Source: Dysgonamonadaceae bacterium (GTDB lineage Bacteria > Bacteroidota > Bacteroidia > Bacteroidales > Azobacteroidaceae). Taken from it: a stretch of DNA of 36,525 bases. The stretch's first letter is position 1, and each line of letters begins with the position of its first letter. The DNA is taken from positions 1 through 36,525 of the forward strand of contig JAIRVZ010000050.1 of the NCBI GenBank assembly GCA_031253625.1. Reading direction: 5' to 3'. The position numbers were made by a program, and so were the translations under genes. This document shows positions 7,534-14,939 of this stretch, one piece after another. The notes beneath the pieces are model-generated. The model was not told where the DNA came from and searched no databases. It saw only the letters and a program-made list of their open reading frames with translations.

Positions 7534-10113
7534 GTGTCATGTAATAATAAAAAACTATATAAATTTTTTGCCGTGGATAAAAAAACATTCTCATTCGATG
7601 AAGCCTATCAAGCATCCCTTGATTATTTTATGGGCGATGAATTGGCTGCTAAGGTGTGGGTTAACAAATATGCCTTGAAAGATGCACTTGGTAACATTTA
7701 CGAAAAGTCACCCGATGATATGCACAAGCGTTTGGCTAAAGAGGTTGCAAGAGTTGAAGCGAAGTATACCAATCCATTATCCGAAAAAGAACTGTACGAT
7801 TTATTCGATAAATTCAAATATATAGTCCCCCAGGGAAGTCCAATGACCGGAATTGGAAACAATTTTCAAGTTGCCTCCCTTTCTAATTGTTTTGTAATCG
7901 GTATTGATGGTAGCGCTGATTCTTATGGCGCTATCATCAGAATCGATGAAGAGCAGGTGCAATTGATGAAGCGCCGAGGTGGAGTAGGGCATGATTTATC
8001 TCACATTCGTCCTAAAGGTTCTCCGGTGAAAAATTCGGCGTTGACTTCCACCGGTTTGGTGCCTTTTATGGAACGCTATTCCAATTCTACGCGCGAAGTA
8101 GCACAAGATGGTCGTCGTGGAGCTTTGATGTTAAGTGTGTCGATTAAACATCCCGATTCGGAATCGTTTATTGATGCCAAAATGACGGAAGGCAAGGTTA
8201 CCGGAGCCAATGTTTCGGTAAAAATAGACGACGATTTTATGAAAGCTGCAATTGCAGGAAAGCCTTATCTTCAACAATATCCTGTCGATTCAAAAAATCC
8301 TTCGTTTGAGCATGGAACTGATGCTCAGGCTTTGTGGAAAAAAATTGTACACAATGCGTGGCGTTCTGCCGAACCCGGAATCTTATTTTGGGATACAATT
8401 ATTAAAGAATCAGTCCCTGATTGTTATGCCGATTTAGGATTTAAAACCGTTTCTACAAACCCGTGCGGAGAAATTCCTCTCTGTCCTTACGACAGTTGTC
8501 GTTTGTTGGCGATCAATTTGTATTCGTATGTTGTTAATCCATTCAAGAAGAATGTTTATTTCGATTTCGAATTGTTTAAAAAGCATGTAGCTTTGGCTCA
8601 ACGCATCATGGATGATATTATTGATCTTGAGGCTGAGAAAATCGACGAGATTTTAGGGAAAATAGGCCATGATCCGGAAATGGAAGAAGTGAAATATGCA
8701 GAAAAAATTCTTTGGGAAAAAATCAGACAAAAAACATTGCAGGGACGCCGCACCGGTGTCGGAATTACCGGAGAAGGCGATATGATAGCTGCTATGGGAT
8801 TGCGTTATGGTTCTGAAGAAGCGATTGATTTTGCCGAAAAAGTGCAAAAAACATTGGCTTTAAGTGCGTATGCGTCTTCAGTTCAGATGGCTAAAGAACG
8901 TGGTGCTTTTGAAATATACGATAGCAAAAGAGAAGAAAAAAATCCTTTCATTAACCGTTTGAAAAAAGAAGATCCTGAATTTTACGAAAATATGGTAAAA
9001 TATGGTCGTCGCAACATCGCTTGTTTGACCATTGCTCCTACCGGCACAACCAGTTTGATGACACAAACAACTTCGGGAATCGAACCTGTTTTCTTACCTG
9101 TATACAAACGTCGCCGGAAAGTAAATCCGAACGATTTGTCGGTAAAAGTTGATTTTGTAGATGCTACAGGTGACGCATTTGAAGAATATATCGTATTCCA
9201 CCATAAATTTGTTACTTGGATGGAGGCCAATGGCTATCCTACAACGAAAAAATATTCTTCGGAAGAAATTGACGAATTGGTTGCCAAATCTCCTTATTAT
9301 AAGGCGACTTCCAATGATGTGGATTGGATTCAGAAGGTTAAAATGCAAGGTCGTATGCAAAAATGGGTGGATCATTCCATCAGTGTTACGATTAATTTGC
9401 CCAACGATGTAGATGAAGAACTGGTTAATAAATTGTACGTGGAGGCTTGGAAATCAGGATGTAAAGGTTGTACCGTTTATCGCGACGGATCGCGTAGTGG
9501 CGTATTAGTGGCAGCAGACGACAATAAAAAGGATAAGGATTGCGATTGTATTCAAGTTCACGAAATACTCCCGAAACGTCCGAGAGAATTGGAAGCTGAT
9601 ATTGTTAAATTCCAAAATAATAAGGATAAATGGATTGCCTTTATAGGGAAAGTCAATGGTCGCCCTTACGAAATCTTTACCGGTATCAACGACGAAGACG
9701 AGGGTATATTTCTTCCAAAGAATGTTTCTTCCGGCACAATCATCAAAAATACGGATAATAGCGGAAACAAGCGCTATGACTTCCAATACACTAACAAAAG
9801 AGGCTACAAGACAACCATTGAAGGATTGTCGGATAAATTCAATCCTGAATTTTGGAATTACGCGAAATTGATTTCCGGAGTATTGAGATACGGAATGCCT
9901 ATCGAACAGGTTATCAAACTGGTACAAGGTCTGGAATTGAACAATGAATCAATCAATACTTGGAAAAACGGTGTCGAACGTGCTCTGAAAAAATATGTTA
10001 CCGACGGAACCGAAGTAAAAGGCCAAAAATGTCCCAACTGCGGAAAAGAATCGCTTGTTTTCCAAGAAGGCTGCTTAAGATGTACCGAATGTGGTAATTC
10101 TAAATGCGGTTAA
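7534..10113 (+). CDS. nrdJ: Adenosylcobalamin-dependent (class II) ribonucleotide reductase
   Basis: This reduces ribonucleotides to deoxyribonucleotides with a coenzyme B12 radical, independent of oxygen. The catalytic triad pattern is visible as Asn309, Cys311 and Glu313 in STNPCGEIPL. The partner redox cysteine is Cys119 (SLSNCFVIG), and the loop IAPTGTTSLM follows near residue 500. The C-terminus carries CPNCG and CTECGNSKCG, cysteine pairs that deliver electrons to the active site or bind zinc. The 859-residue length fits this subtype. No ATG is available: GTG at 7534 lies 2 nt past a GAGGGGA, and GTG at 7573 (13 codons later, VDKKTFSF) also fits family starts. I keep the first with reserve. 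No cobalamin riboswitch is seen. Confidence 0.94.
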   Translation: MSCNNKKLYKFFAVDKKTFSFDEAYQASLDYFMGDELAAKVWVNKYALKDALGNIYEKSPDDMHKRLAKEVARVEAKYTNPLSEKELYDLFDKFKYIVPQGSPMTGIGNNFQVASLSNCFVIGIDGSADSYGAIIRIDEEQVQLMKRRGGVGHDLSHIRPKGSPVKNSALTSTGLVPFMERYSNSTREVAQDGRRGALMLSVSIKHPDSESFIDAKMTEGKVTGANVSVKIDDDFMKAAIAGKPYLQQYPVDSKNPSFEHGTDAQALWKKIVHNAWRSAEPGILFWDTIIKESVPDCYADLGFKTVSTNPCGEIPLCPYDSCRLLAINLYSYVVNPFKKNVYFDFELFKKHVALAQRIMDDIIDLEAEKIDEILGKIGHDPEMEEVKYAEKILWEKIRQKTLQGRRTGVGITGEGDMIAAMGLRYGSEEAIDFAEKVQKTLALSAYASSVQMAKERGAFEIYDSKREEKNPFINRLKKEDPEFYENMVKYGRRNIACLTIAPTGTTSLMTQTTSGIEPVFLPVYKRRRKVNPNDLSVKVDFVDATGDAFEEYIVFHHKFVTWMEANGYPTTKKYSSEEIDELVAKSPYYKATSNDVDWIQKVKMQGRMQKWVDHSISVTINLPNDVDEELVNKLYVEAWKSGCKGCTVYRDGSRSGVLVAADDNKKDKDCDCIQVHEILPKRPRELEADIVKFQNNKDKWIAFIGKVNGRPYEIFTGINDEDEGIFLPKNVSSGTIIKNTDNSGNKRYDFQYTNKRGYKTTIEGLSDKFNPEFWNYAKLISGVLRYGMPIEQVIKLVQGLELNNESINTWKNGVERALKKYVTDGTEVKGQKCPNCGKESLVFQEGCLRCTECGNSKCG

Positions 10114-10119
10114 TTCGGC

Positions 10120-11223
10120 ATGGCTCTATACCCCAAACTAATCATTGATGCCCTACAAAATGTCCGGTATCCCGGAACCGGAAAAAGCATTGTGGAAATG
10201 GGAATGGTCAGTGAAGACATTCGCATTGTCGGCAATAAGGTGTCTTTTTCCGTTTCGTTTGAAAAACCCAACGATCCATTTGTCAAATCGGTGGTAAAGG
10301 CTGCCGAAACCGCTATCCTCACTTATATTGGAGAAGACGTTGAGATAAAAGGAAATATTGAAGTTATTACTAAGCAAGTGGTTCGTCCGGAACCTGAAAA
10401 GTTATTGCCACAAGTAAAAAATATCATTGCAGTATCTTCCGGAAAAGGCGGTGTTGGAAAAAGTACTGTTTCGGCCAATTTAGCTGTTGCTTTAGCTCAA
10501 TTAGGTTATAAGGTTGGTTTGTTGGATGCCGATATTTACGGCCCGTCTATTCCGAAAATGTTTAATTTAGAAGCGGCTCGTCCTGTATTGGAGAATATAG
10601 ACGGCCGTGATTTGATTATTCCGGAAGAAAATTATGGCGTAAAAGTCCTTTCTATCGGATTTTTTGTTGATAAAGACAGCGCACTGGTTTGGCGTGGAAA
10701 TATGGCCAGCAATGCGCTGAAACAACTGATTGCCGATGCCAACTGGGGAGAACTGGATTATTTCCTGATTGATTTACCGCCCGGAACAAGTGATATTCAT
10801 CTGACGATGGTTCAGACACTTGCCGTCACCGGAGCTGTGGTGGTAAGCACTCCGCAAGAAGTGGCTTTGGCCGATGCCCGCAAAGGAATTAATATGTTTA
10901 CCGGAGAAAAAGTAAATATTCCGGTACTTGGTTTGGTCGAAAATATGGCGTGGTTCACTCCTGCCGAACTTCCTGAAAACAAATATTATATCTTTGGAAA
11001 AGAAGGCTGCAAGCGATTAGCCGAAGAAATGAATGTCCCTCTGCTGGGACAAATTCCTATCGTACAAAGCATTCGTGAAGGTGGAGACGATGGTAAACCT
11101 GTTGCTCTCAACGAAGATTCAATAACCGGTCGGGCATTCATTGATTTAGCCGAAAAATTAATTGAGCAAGTTAACTCCCGCAACAAACATTTAGGAGCAA
11201 CGAAACGGGTTCAAGTGAAGTAA
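10120..11223 (+). CDS. apbC: Mrp/ApbC-type Fe-S cluster carrier ATPase
   Basis: This P-loop ATPase of the Mrp/NBP35 family carries or inserts iron-sulfur clusters in the cytoplasm. Residues 1-90 form a MIP18/DUF59 domain. The deviant Walker A motif GKGGVGKST is at 108-116 within AVSSGKGGVGKSTVSANLA, followed by DADIYGPSIPKMF and the DLPPGTSD Walker B/switch region. Length (367) is normal. The CxxC pair that binds the bridging cluster in many homologues is absent: after ENMAWFTPAELPENK there is only one cysteine (KEGCKRLAEE), the only one in the protein. It starts 6 nt after nrdJ, so it is translationally close to it, although class II reductase itself needs no Fe-S cluster. Confidence 0.92.
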   Translation: MALYPKLIIDALQNVRYPGTGKSIVEMGMVSEDIRIVGNKVSFSVSFEKPNDPFVKSVVKAAETAILTYIGEDVEIKGNIEVITKQVVRPEPEKLLPQVKNIIAVSSGKGGVGKSTVSANLAVALAQLGYKVGLLDADIYGPSIPKMFNLEAARPVLENIDGRDLIIPEENYGVKVLSIGFFVDKDSALVWRGNMASNALKQLIADANWGELDYFLIDLPPGTSDIHLTMVQTLAVTGAVVVSTPQEVALADARKGINMFTGEKVNIPVLGLVENMAWFTPAELPENKYYIFGKEGCKRLAEEMNVPLLGQIPIVQSIREGGDDGKPVALNEDSITGRAFIDLAEKLIEQVNSRNKHLGATKRVQVK

Positions 11224-11224
11224 A

Positions 11225-11327
11225 TAAAAAAGGGTAAGCTAACTATATCGCACCGCTACAACCGACTACCCTTGCTGCGATCAAGCCCTGGGGGATTTGA
11301 AGGGAGCTGGCCGTATAGGACTTACCC
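11225..11327 (-). ncRNA. ffs: Signal recognition particle RNA, small bacterial type, with terminator
   Basis: Read on the minus strand, an RNA of about 96 nt starts GGGTAAGTCC and ends CTTACCC, and these ends pair. A run of six T follows at once (11226-11231). The apical part reads CCCCCAGGGCTTGATCGC then AGCAAGGGTA, and later GCGGTGCGATATAGTTAGC. These align with the CAGG...AGCA symmetric loop and the GGGATGTAGCTGG strand of 4.5S RNA. Ffh binds here to target membrane proteins co-translationally. The apical loop is not GNRA (see findings). A perfect promoter lies just upstream. It was identified from the conserved core, not by a covariance search. Confidence 0.88.
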
Positions 11328-11332
11328 GGGCG

Positions 11333-11363
11333 CAAAAGTACTATAATTTCACGAAATTGCAAA
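11333..11363 (-). promoter_or_regulatory. Consensus promoter of the SRP RNA
   Basis: On the minus strand: TTTG (11360-11363), exactly 19 nt, then TACTTTTG (11333-11340), a full match to TTTG-N19-TAnnTTTG. It places the start near 11327, the first G of the RNA's terminal stem. Confidence 0.88.
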
Positions 11364-11411
11364 TCTTCTTTCCAAAAAAGACGGCAAATCATTGATTCTT
11401 AGATGAATATT

Positions 11412-12206
11412 TTAAACAGCTACTTCTCCCTTTATATGCGGATGCGGGTTGTAGTCTTCCAATACAAAATCTTCGTATTGAAAATCAAAAATGCTTTTGA
11501 CTTCAGGATTTATTCTTATTGTTGGAAGTGGACGAAGCTCTCTGCTTAATTGCAGGCGTACTTGTTCCAAGTGGTTGGTGTAAATATGCGCATCTCCGAA
11601 AGTGTGTACGAAATCACCGGCTTGCAATCCGGTTACCTGTGCCATCATTTGTAACAGTAAAGCATAAGATGCGACGTTAAAAGGCACTCCGAGGAAAATA
11701 TCCGCGCTGCGCTGATAAAGCTGTAGACTCAATTTTCCATCGGCTACATAAAATTGGAAAAAAGCATGACAGGGAGGAAGTTTCATGTTCTTCAAATCAC
11801 CTACGTTCCAAGCATTGACAATAATTCGACGAGAATCGGGATTGTTTTTGATTGTTTCGACAACTTCCGTAATTTGGTCGATATGGCCGCCTGTATAGTC
11901 CGGCCAAGAGCGCCATTGATAACCGTAGATATGACCTAAATCACCGGTTTCATCTGCCCACTCATTCCAAATACGTACTCCGTTTTCGTTAAGGTATTTG
12001 ATATTGGTGTCGCCTTTTAAGAACCAAAGTAATTCGTAAATAATTGATTTCAGGTGCAATTTTTTGGTTGTAAGCATCGGAAAACCTTCTCCTAAGTTGA
12101 ATCGCATCTGATGTCCGAAAATACTGAGGGTTCCGGTACCTGTTCTGTCTTCTTTCTTTACGCCTTCAGTAAGAACTCTATCAAGTAAATTTAAATATTG
12201 TTTCAT
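11412..12206 (-). CDS. thyA: Thymidylate synthase (ThyA)
   Basis: ThyA methylates dUMP to dTMP using methylene-tetrahydrofolate, giving dihydrofolate. The protein is 264 residues, the same as the E. coli enzyme, with no insertions. The nucleophile is Cys146 in [12 protein letters not shown]. The phosphate-binding pair Arg126-Arg127 is in [10 protein letters not shown], the dUMP-binding [13 protein letters not shown] follows, and the C-terminus is KGEVAV. The gene precedes the SRP RNA on the same strand with no terminator visible between. Dihydrofolate reductase, often next door, is not in the window. Confidence 0.97.
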   Translation of the reverse strand: MKQYLNLLDRVLTEGVKKEDRTGTGTLSIFGHQMRFNLGEGFPMLTTKKLHLKSIIYELLWFLKGDTNIKYLNENGVRIWNEWADETGDLGHIYGYQWRSWPDYTGGHIDQITEVVETIKNNPDSRRIIVNAWNVGDLKNMKLPPCHAFFQFYVADGKLSLQLYQRSADIFLGVPFNVASYALLLQMMAQVTGLQAGDFVHTFGDAHIYTNHLEQVRLQLSRELRPLPTIRINPEVKSIFDFQYEDFVLEDYNPHPHIKGEVAV

Positions 12207-12215
12207 TATTTTATA

Positions 12216-12267
12216 TTTTGAGCCACGAATTTACACGTTTTATTTTGTGTGAATTCGTGGCTCAAAA
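12216..12267. repeat. Long near-perfect inverted repeat
   Basis: Arms 12216-12236 and 12247-12267 are 21 nt each and complementary except for one G-T pair, with a 10-nt loop (GTTTTATTTT). The arms contain TTTTGAGCCACGAATT and its complement. It fills most of the gap between thyA and the VWA gene, both minus strand. It lacks a T tail beyond either arm, so it is more likely a mobile-type palindromic repeat than an ordinary terminator. Confidence 0.75.
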
Positions 12268-12299
12268 TTAGACAAAAGAATTGGGAAAATAAAATCAAA

Positions 12300-13844
12300 C
12301 TATTTCGCCATTTGATTGACTGCCTCTGCCAATCGGATAAATTCTGTGCGATAGCCATATTCGTCGTTATCAATACCTTCTTTGGCAAGATTGATTACTT
12401 TTGAATAAGTGGCGTCTCCTTTGAATTCAGAATCCCTTAACAGTTGTCCGAACATAGCTACCGACATGGCAAATTTGAAATCTTTAGAAATAACTTGATC
12501 GTTATCTGTGATTGAAGAAATAGGAACTTCTAATTTTTTACTCTCATTTTCTCCCGGTTTCTTGTAACGCAACTTGACTGTCAACATTTCGGAAGAATAG
12601 TTTTCAGCGTTTGCTTTTTCTTTTTGATATTTCAAATCGTCGATTTTCCCTTTGTATGGATTTTCTACTCCCACAGGAATTATTTCATAAAGAGCGGTTA
12701 CCGTATGACCGGACCCGAGTTCTCCGGCATCTTTTTGGTCGTCGTTGAAATCTTCATTGTTTAACAAGCGGGTTTCGTATCCGATTAAGCGATAATAATT
12801 TACATGGGTGGGATTGAATTCGATTTGTAGTTTTACATCGTTTGCAACGGTGTGCATTGTGCTTCCGAATTCTTGTACCAATACTCTATTGGCTTCTTGA
12901 ATATTGTCGATATAAGCATGATTTCCATTCCCTTTTTGAGAAAGTGTTTGCAGCTTATTATCTTTATAATTTCCCATTCCATAACCCAAAATCGTAAGAT
13001 ATACGCCTGTTTCCCTTTTTGTTTCTATCAGTTTTTCCAATTCGGAAATAGAGGAAACGCCTACATTAAAATCTCCGTCGGTGCATAAAATAATTCGGTT
13101 ATTTCCTTTGGGAATAAAATTCTTTTCGGCAACTTTATAGGCTAATTGTATTCCCGCTCCACCGGCAGTCGAGCCGCCTGAACTCAAATTATCAATGGCC
13201 TCGAGGATTTTCTGGCGGTCTTTCCCTTTTGTGGAAGGCAATACTTCGCCTGCCGCGCCTGCATATACAACAATGGCAACTTTGTCTTTATCTCTTAAAT
13301 TATTTACTAAAAGTTTGAGAGAAGATTTTACTAAGTCTAAACGAGTCGGCCCATACATGGAACCGGAAACGTCAATCAGGAATACAAAATTAGAATATGG
13401 TAAGTTTTCTGTAGGGATTTCTTTGGCTTTAATGCCTATTTTGACGATTTTATGTTTGTCTTGCCATGGACAAGGCGCAACTTCTGTCGTGATATTTACC
13501 GGATGTTCTCCTGTCGGTGAAGGATAATCATAACTGAAATAATTAATCAGTTCTTCTGTTCGTATCGCATCTTTAGCAGGTATTTTTCCTTGATTGATAA
13601 TACGTCTCATATTTCCATAAGAGGCAACGTCTACATCCAATGAAAATGTTGATAGCGGATTTGTTTGAGCAGACAAGAACCGGTTTTCGTCGAAAGTTGG
13701 GTATTCTTCGCTGTTTTCTTCATCAAAAACAGCGATGCTCATACATGCTGCATCATAGCTTTTATAACGAGCATTGCCACAGGAACTTAAAAATGCAAAT
13801 GTGCCGATTGCTAAGAAACTTAAAAGGAAATTAATGTTTTTCAT
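12300..13844 (-). CDS. YfbK-type von Willebrand factor A lipoprotein
   Basis: A 514-residue envelope protein. The N-terminus is a lipoprotein signal (FLLSFLAIGTFAFLSSC, lipid-modified Cys22). Residues about 60-150 match the domain that precedes VWA in YfbK proteins (FSLDVDVASYGNMRR). The VWA domain then has the metal-site motif DVSGSM at 158-163, plus TDGDFNVG and SSGGSTAGG later. The C-terminal third (GYETRLLNNEDFNDDQKDAG onward) is the DUF3520-type end. Such proteins bind partners through a Mg2+-dependent site; the true ligand is unknown. It is one of two VWA proteins in a minus-strand cluster with TonB. The ATG at 13844 follows a good -7 element. Confidence 0.9.
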   Translation of the reverse strand: MKNINFLLSFLAIGTFAFLSSCGNARYKSYDAACMSIAVFDEENSEEYPTFDENRFLSAQTNPLSTFSLDVDVASYGNMRRIINQGKIPAKDAIRTEELINYFSYDYPSPTGEHPVNITTEVAPCPWQDKHKIVKIGIKAKEIPTENLPYSNFVFLIDVSGSMYGPTRLDLVKSSLKLLVNNLRDKDKVAIVVYAGAAGEVLPSTKGKDRQKILEAIDNLSSGGSTAGGAGIQLAYKVAEKNFIPKGNNRIILCTDGDFNVGVSSISELEKLIETKRETGVYLTILGYGMGNYKDNKLQTLSQKGNGNHAYIDNIQEANRVLVQEFGSTMHTVANDVKLQIEFNPTHVNYYRLIGYETRLLNNEDFNDDQKDAGELGSGHTVTALYEIIPVGVENPYKGKIDDLKYQKEKANAENYSSEMLTVKLRYKKPGENESKKLEVPISSITDNDQVISKDFKFAMSVAMFGQLLRDSEFKGDATYSKVINLAKEGIDNDEYGYRTEFIRLAEAVNQMAK

Positions 13845-13869
13845 ATCATAAAATGTTTAATTGATGTTT

Positions 13870-13900
13870 CAAAGATATATCATTTTTTATTTTTCACACA
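13870..13900 (-). promoter_or_regulatory. Promoter of the YfbK-type VWA gene
   Basis: Minus strand: TGTG (13897-13900, one base off TTTG), a 19-nt spacer, then TATCTTTG (13870-13877), a full match to the -7 consensus. This gives the VWA gene its own start point, separate from tonB upstream. Confidence 0.6.
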
Positions 13901-13960
13901 GAGTAACACGGAGTTTTTATATGAGACTCCGTGAACAATTACTCCGTGAAACTCCGTGTT
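13901..13960. repeat. Palindromic repeat made of ACTCCGTG units
   Basis: CACGGAGT at 13907-13914 is followed by three ACTCCGTG copies at 13926, 13941 and 13951. The outer arms AACACGGAGTTT (13905-13916) and AAACTCCGTGTT (13949-13960) are perfectly complementary over 12 bp. It fills the tonB-VWA gap. It is a type of intergenic repeat I know from Bacteroidota genomes and not a CRISPR. Confidence 0.65.
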
Positions 13961-13998
13961 TTAAATATTCAGACATTGAACTTTTTGAGTGAAATTAA

Positions 13999-14802
13999 TT
14001 ATTGCAGCTTAAATCTAACCGGAATTGTGTAATAAACCGGCACCGGAGTACCGTTTTGTTTTCCGGGAATCCATTTAGGCATTGATTTTACTACTCGAAC
14101 CGCTTCTTTATCGCAGCTTGGGTCAAGAGAGCGAAGTATGGTTACATCTGTGATATCCCCTTTTTTGTCAACAACAAAGCGAAGTACAACGTTTCCTTGA
14201 ATCCCTTGCTCTTGAGCGATCACAGGATATTTGATATTTCTGCTTAAATAACTCATCAGTTCTTTCTCCCCTCCCGGAAAGGTTGGCATTTCTTCAACAC
14301 GAATGAACGGAGTTTCTGTTATTTTGGGATCGACAATCACTGTAGGAGTAAAGTCGGTTCCACCGGTAACGCCTTCTCTATTAATAGTTGAAATTCCTAC
14401 ATTCGGATTTGACAACTCGATTTGAGTTAGCATTTGTTCTGTTTCTGCAACTTGATCGTCAGGTCTGATAACAGGAGGCGTGAATTTTACGAGCGGTGCC
14501 GGATTGACGATGGGTTCAGGTTGCTTAACATCAATGATTTTGTTTTCTGGAATGTCAACAGTAATTAATTTTATTCTTCCAGTATCATCAGGGTTAACAA
14601 CCTCTGTTTCTGCAGGAAACAGTTTGCTCATCACTGTTGGAAATACAGAAAATGCTACACACAAAAATATCACGATAGCTAAAGACGCTAAGTGTCTTTT
14701 TGATGATGTTTTACGGATTTTATATGCTCCGTATTCTTGGTTTTTATTGGCAAATACCAAATCAAGCCATTCTTTTGAAGTTAAATCAATTGTTCGTGCC
14801 AT
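13999..14802 (-). CDS. tonB: TonB-family energy transducer
   Basis: TonB passes proton-motive-force energy from the inner membrane to outer-membrane transporters. The 267-residue protein begins with the cytoplasmic segment common in Bacteroidota TonB (LTSKEWLDLVFANKNQEYG). One membrane helix follows at about 38-58, then a proline-rich periplasmic linker. The C-terminal TonB domain (169-267) shows EMPTFPGGEKELMSYL, NIKYP, GNVVLRFVVDKKGDI and SMPKWIPGKQNG. That domain is about 70 % identical to the C-terminus of the upstream VIT-VWA lipoprotein. ExbB and ExbD are not in the window. It lies 112 nt after the VIT-VWA gene, with a 16-bp perfect hairpin and one copy of a 44-bp repeat in or at that gap. 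Confidence 0.93.
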   Translation of the reverse strand: MARTIDLTSKEWLDLVFANKNQEYGAYKIRKTSSKRHLASLAIVIFLCVAFSVFPTVMSKLFPAETEVVNPDDTGRIKLITVDIPENKIIDVKQPEPIVNPAPLVKFTPPVIRPDDQVAETEQMLTQIELSNPNVGISTINREGVTGGTDFTPTVIVDPKITETPFIRVEEMPTFPGGEKELMSYLSRNIKYPVIAQEQGIQGNVVLRFVVDKKGDITDVTILRSLDPSCDKEAVRVVKSMPKWIPGKQNGTPVPVYYTIPVRFKLQ

Positions 14803-14842
14803 GACTTTAAAGATTTAAATTGTTAATAAATTTGTTTTGAAT

Positions 14843-14891
14843 CCGATAACTCTTTTATCGTTTTTCATACTGCAAATAAAAGAGTTATCGG
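14843..14891. repeat. Perfect 16-bp inverted repeat upstream of tonB
   Basis: CCGATAACTCTTTTAT (14843-14858) and its exact complement (14876-14891) are separated by 17 nt. On the transcribed minus strand no T run follows, so it is not a classical terminator. It lies between the VIT-VWA gene and tonB and could slow transcription, stabilise mRNA ends or bind a regulator. Confidence 0.75.
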
Positions 14892-14895
14892 GAAG

Positions 14896-14939
14896 AAACT
14901 ATGTTTCCGAAATGCTACTTAGTGTTATCAAGTGTTATC
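14896..14939 (-). repeat. 44-bp direct repeat, copy A
   Basis: It matches copy B (17351-17394) at 40 of 44 positions in the same orientation. Both contain GCTACTTAGTGTTAT and an internal AGTGTTAT tandem. Copy A overlaps the last codons and stop of the VIT-VWA gene and lies about 95 nt upstream of tonB. Confidence 0.8.

Noticed and set aside
12206-12388. Small minus-strand frame between thyA and the VWA gene
   Set aside because: It overlaps the end of the VWA gene in another frame and runs through the inverted repeat; no protein-like features.
13901-13960. Possible CRISPR array
   Set aside because: Units are 8 nt with irregular spacing and mixed orientation; no Cas genes nearby.
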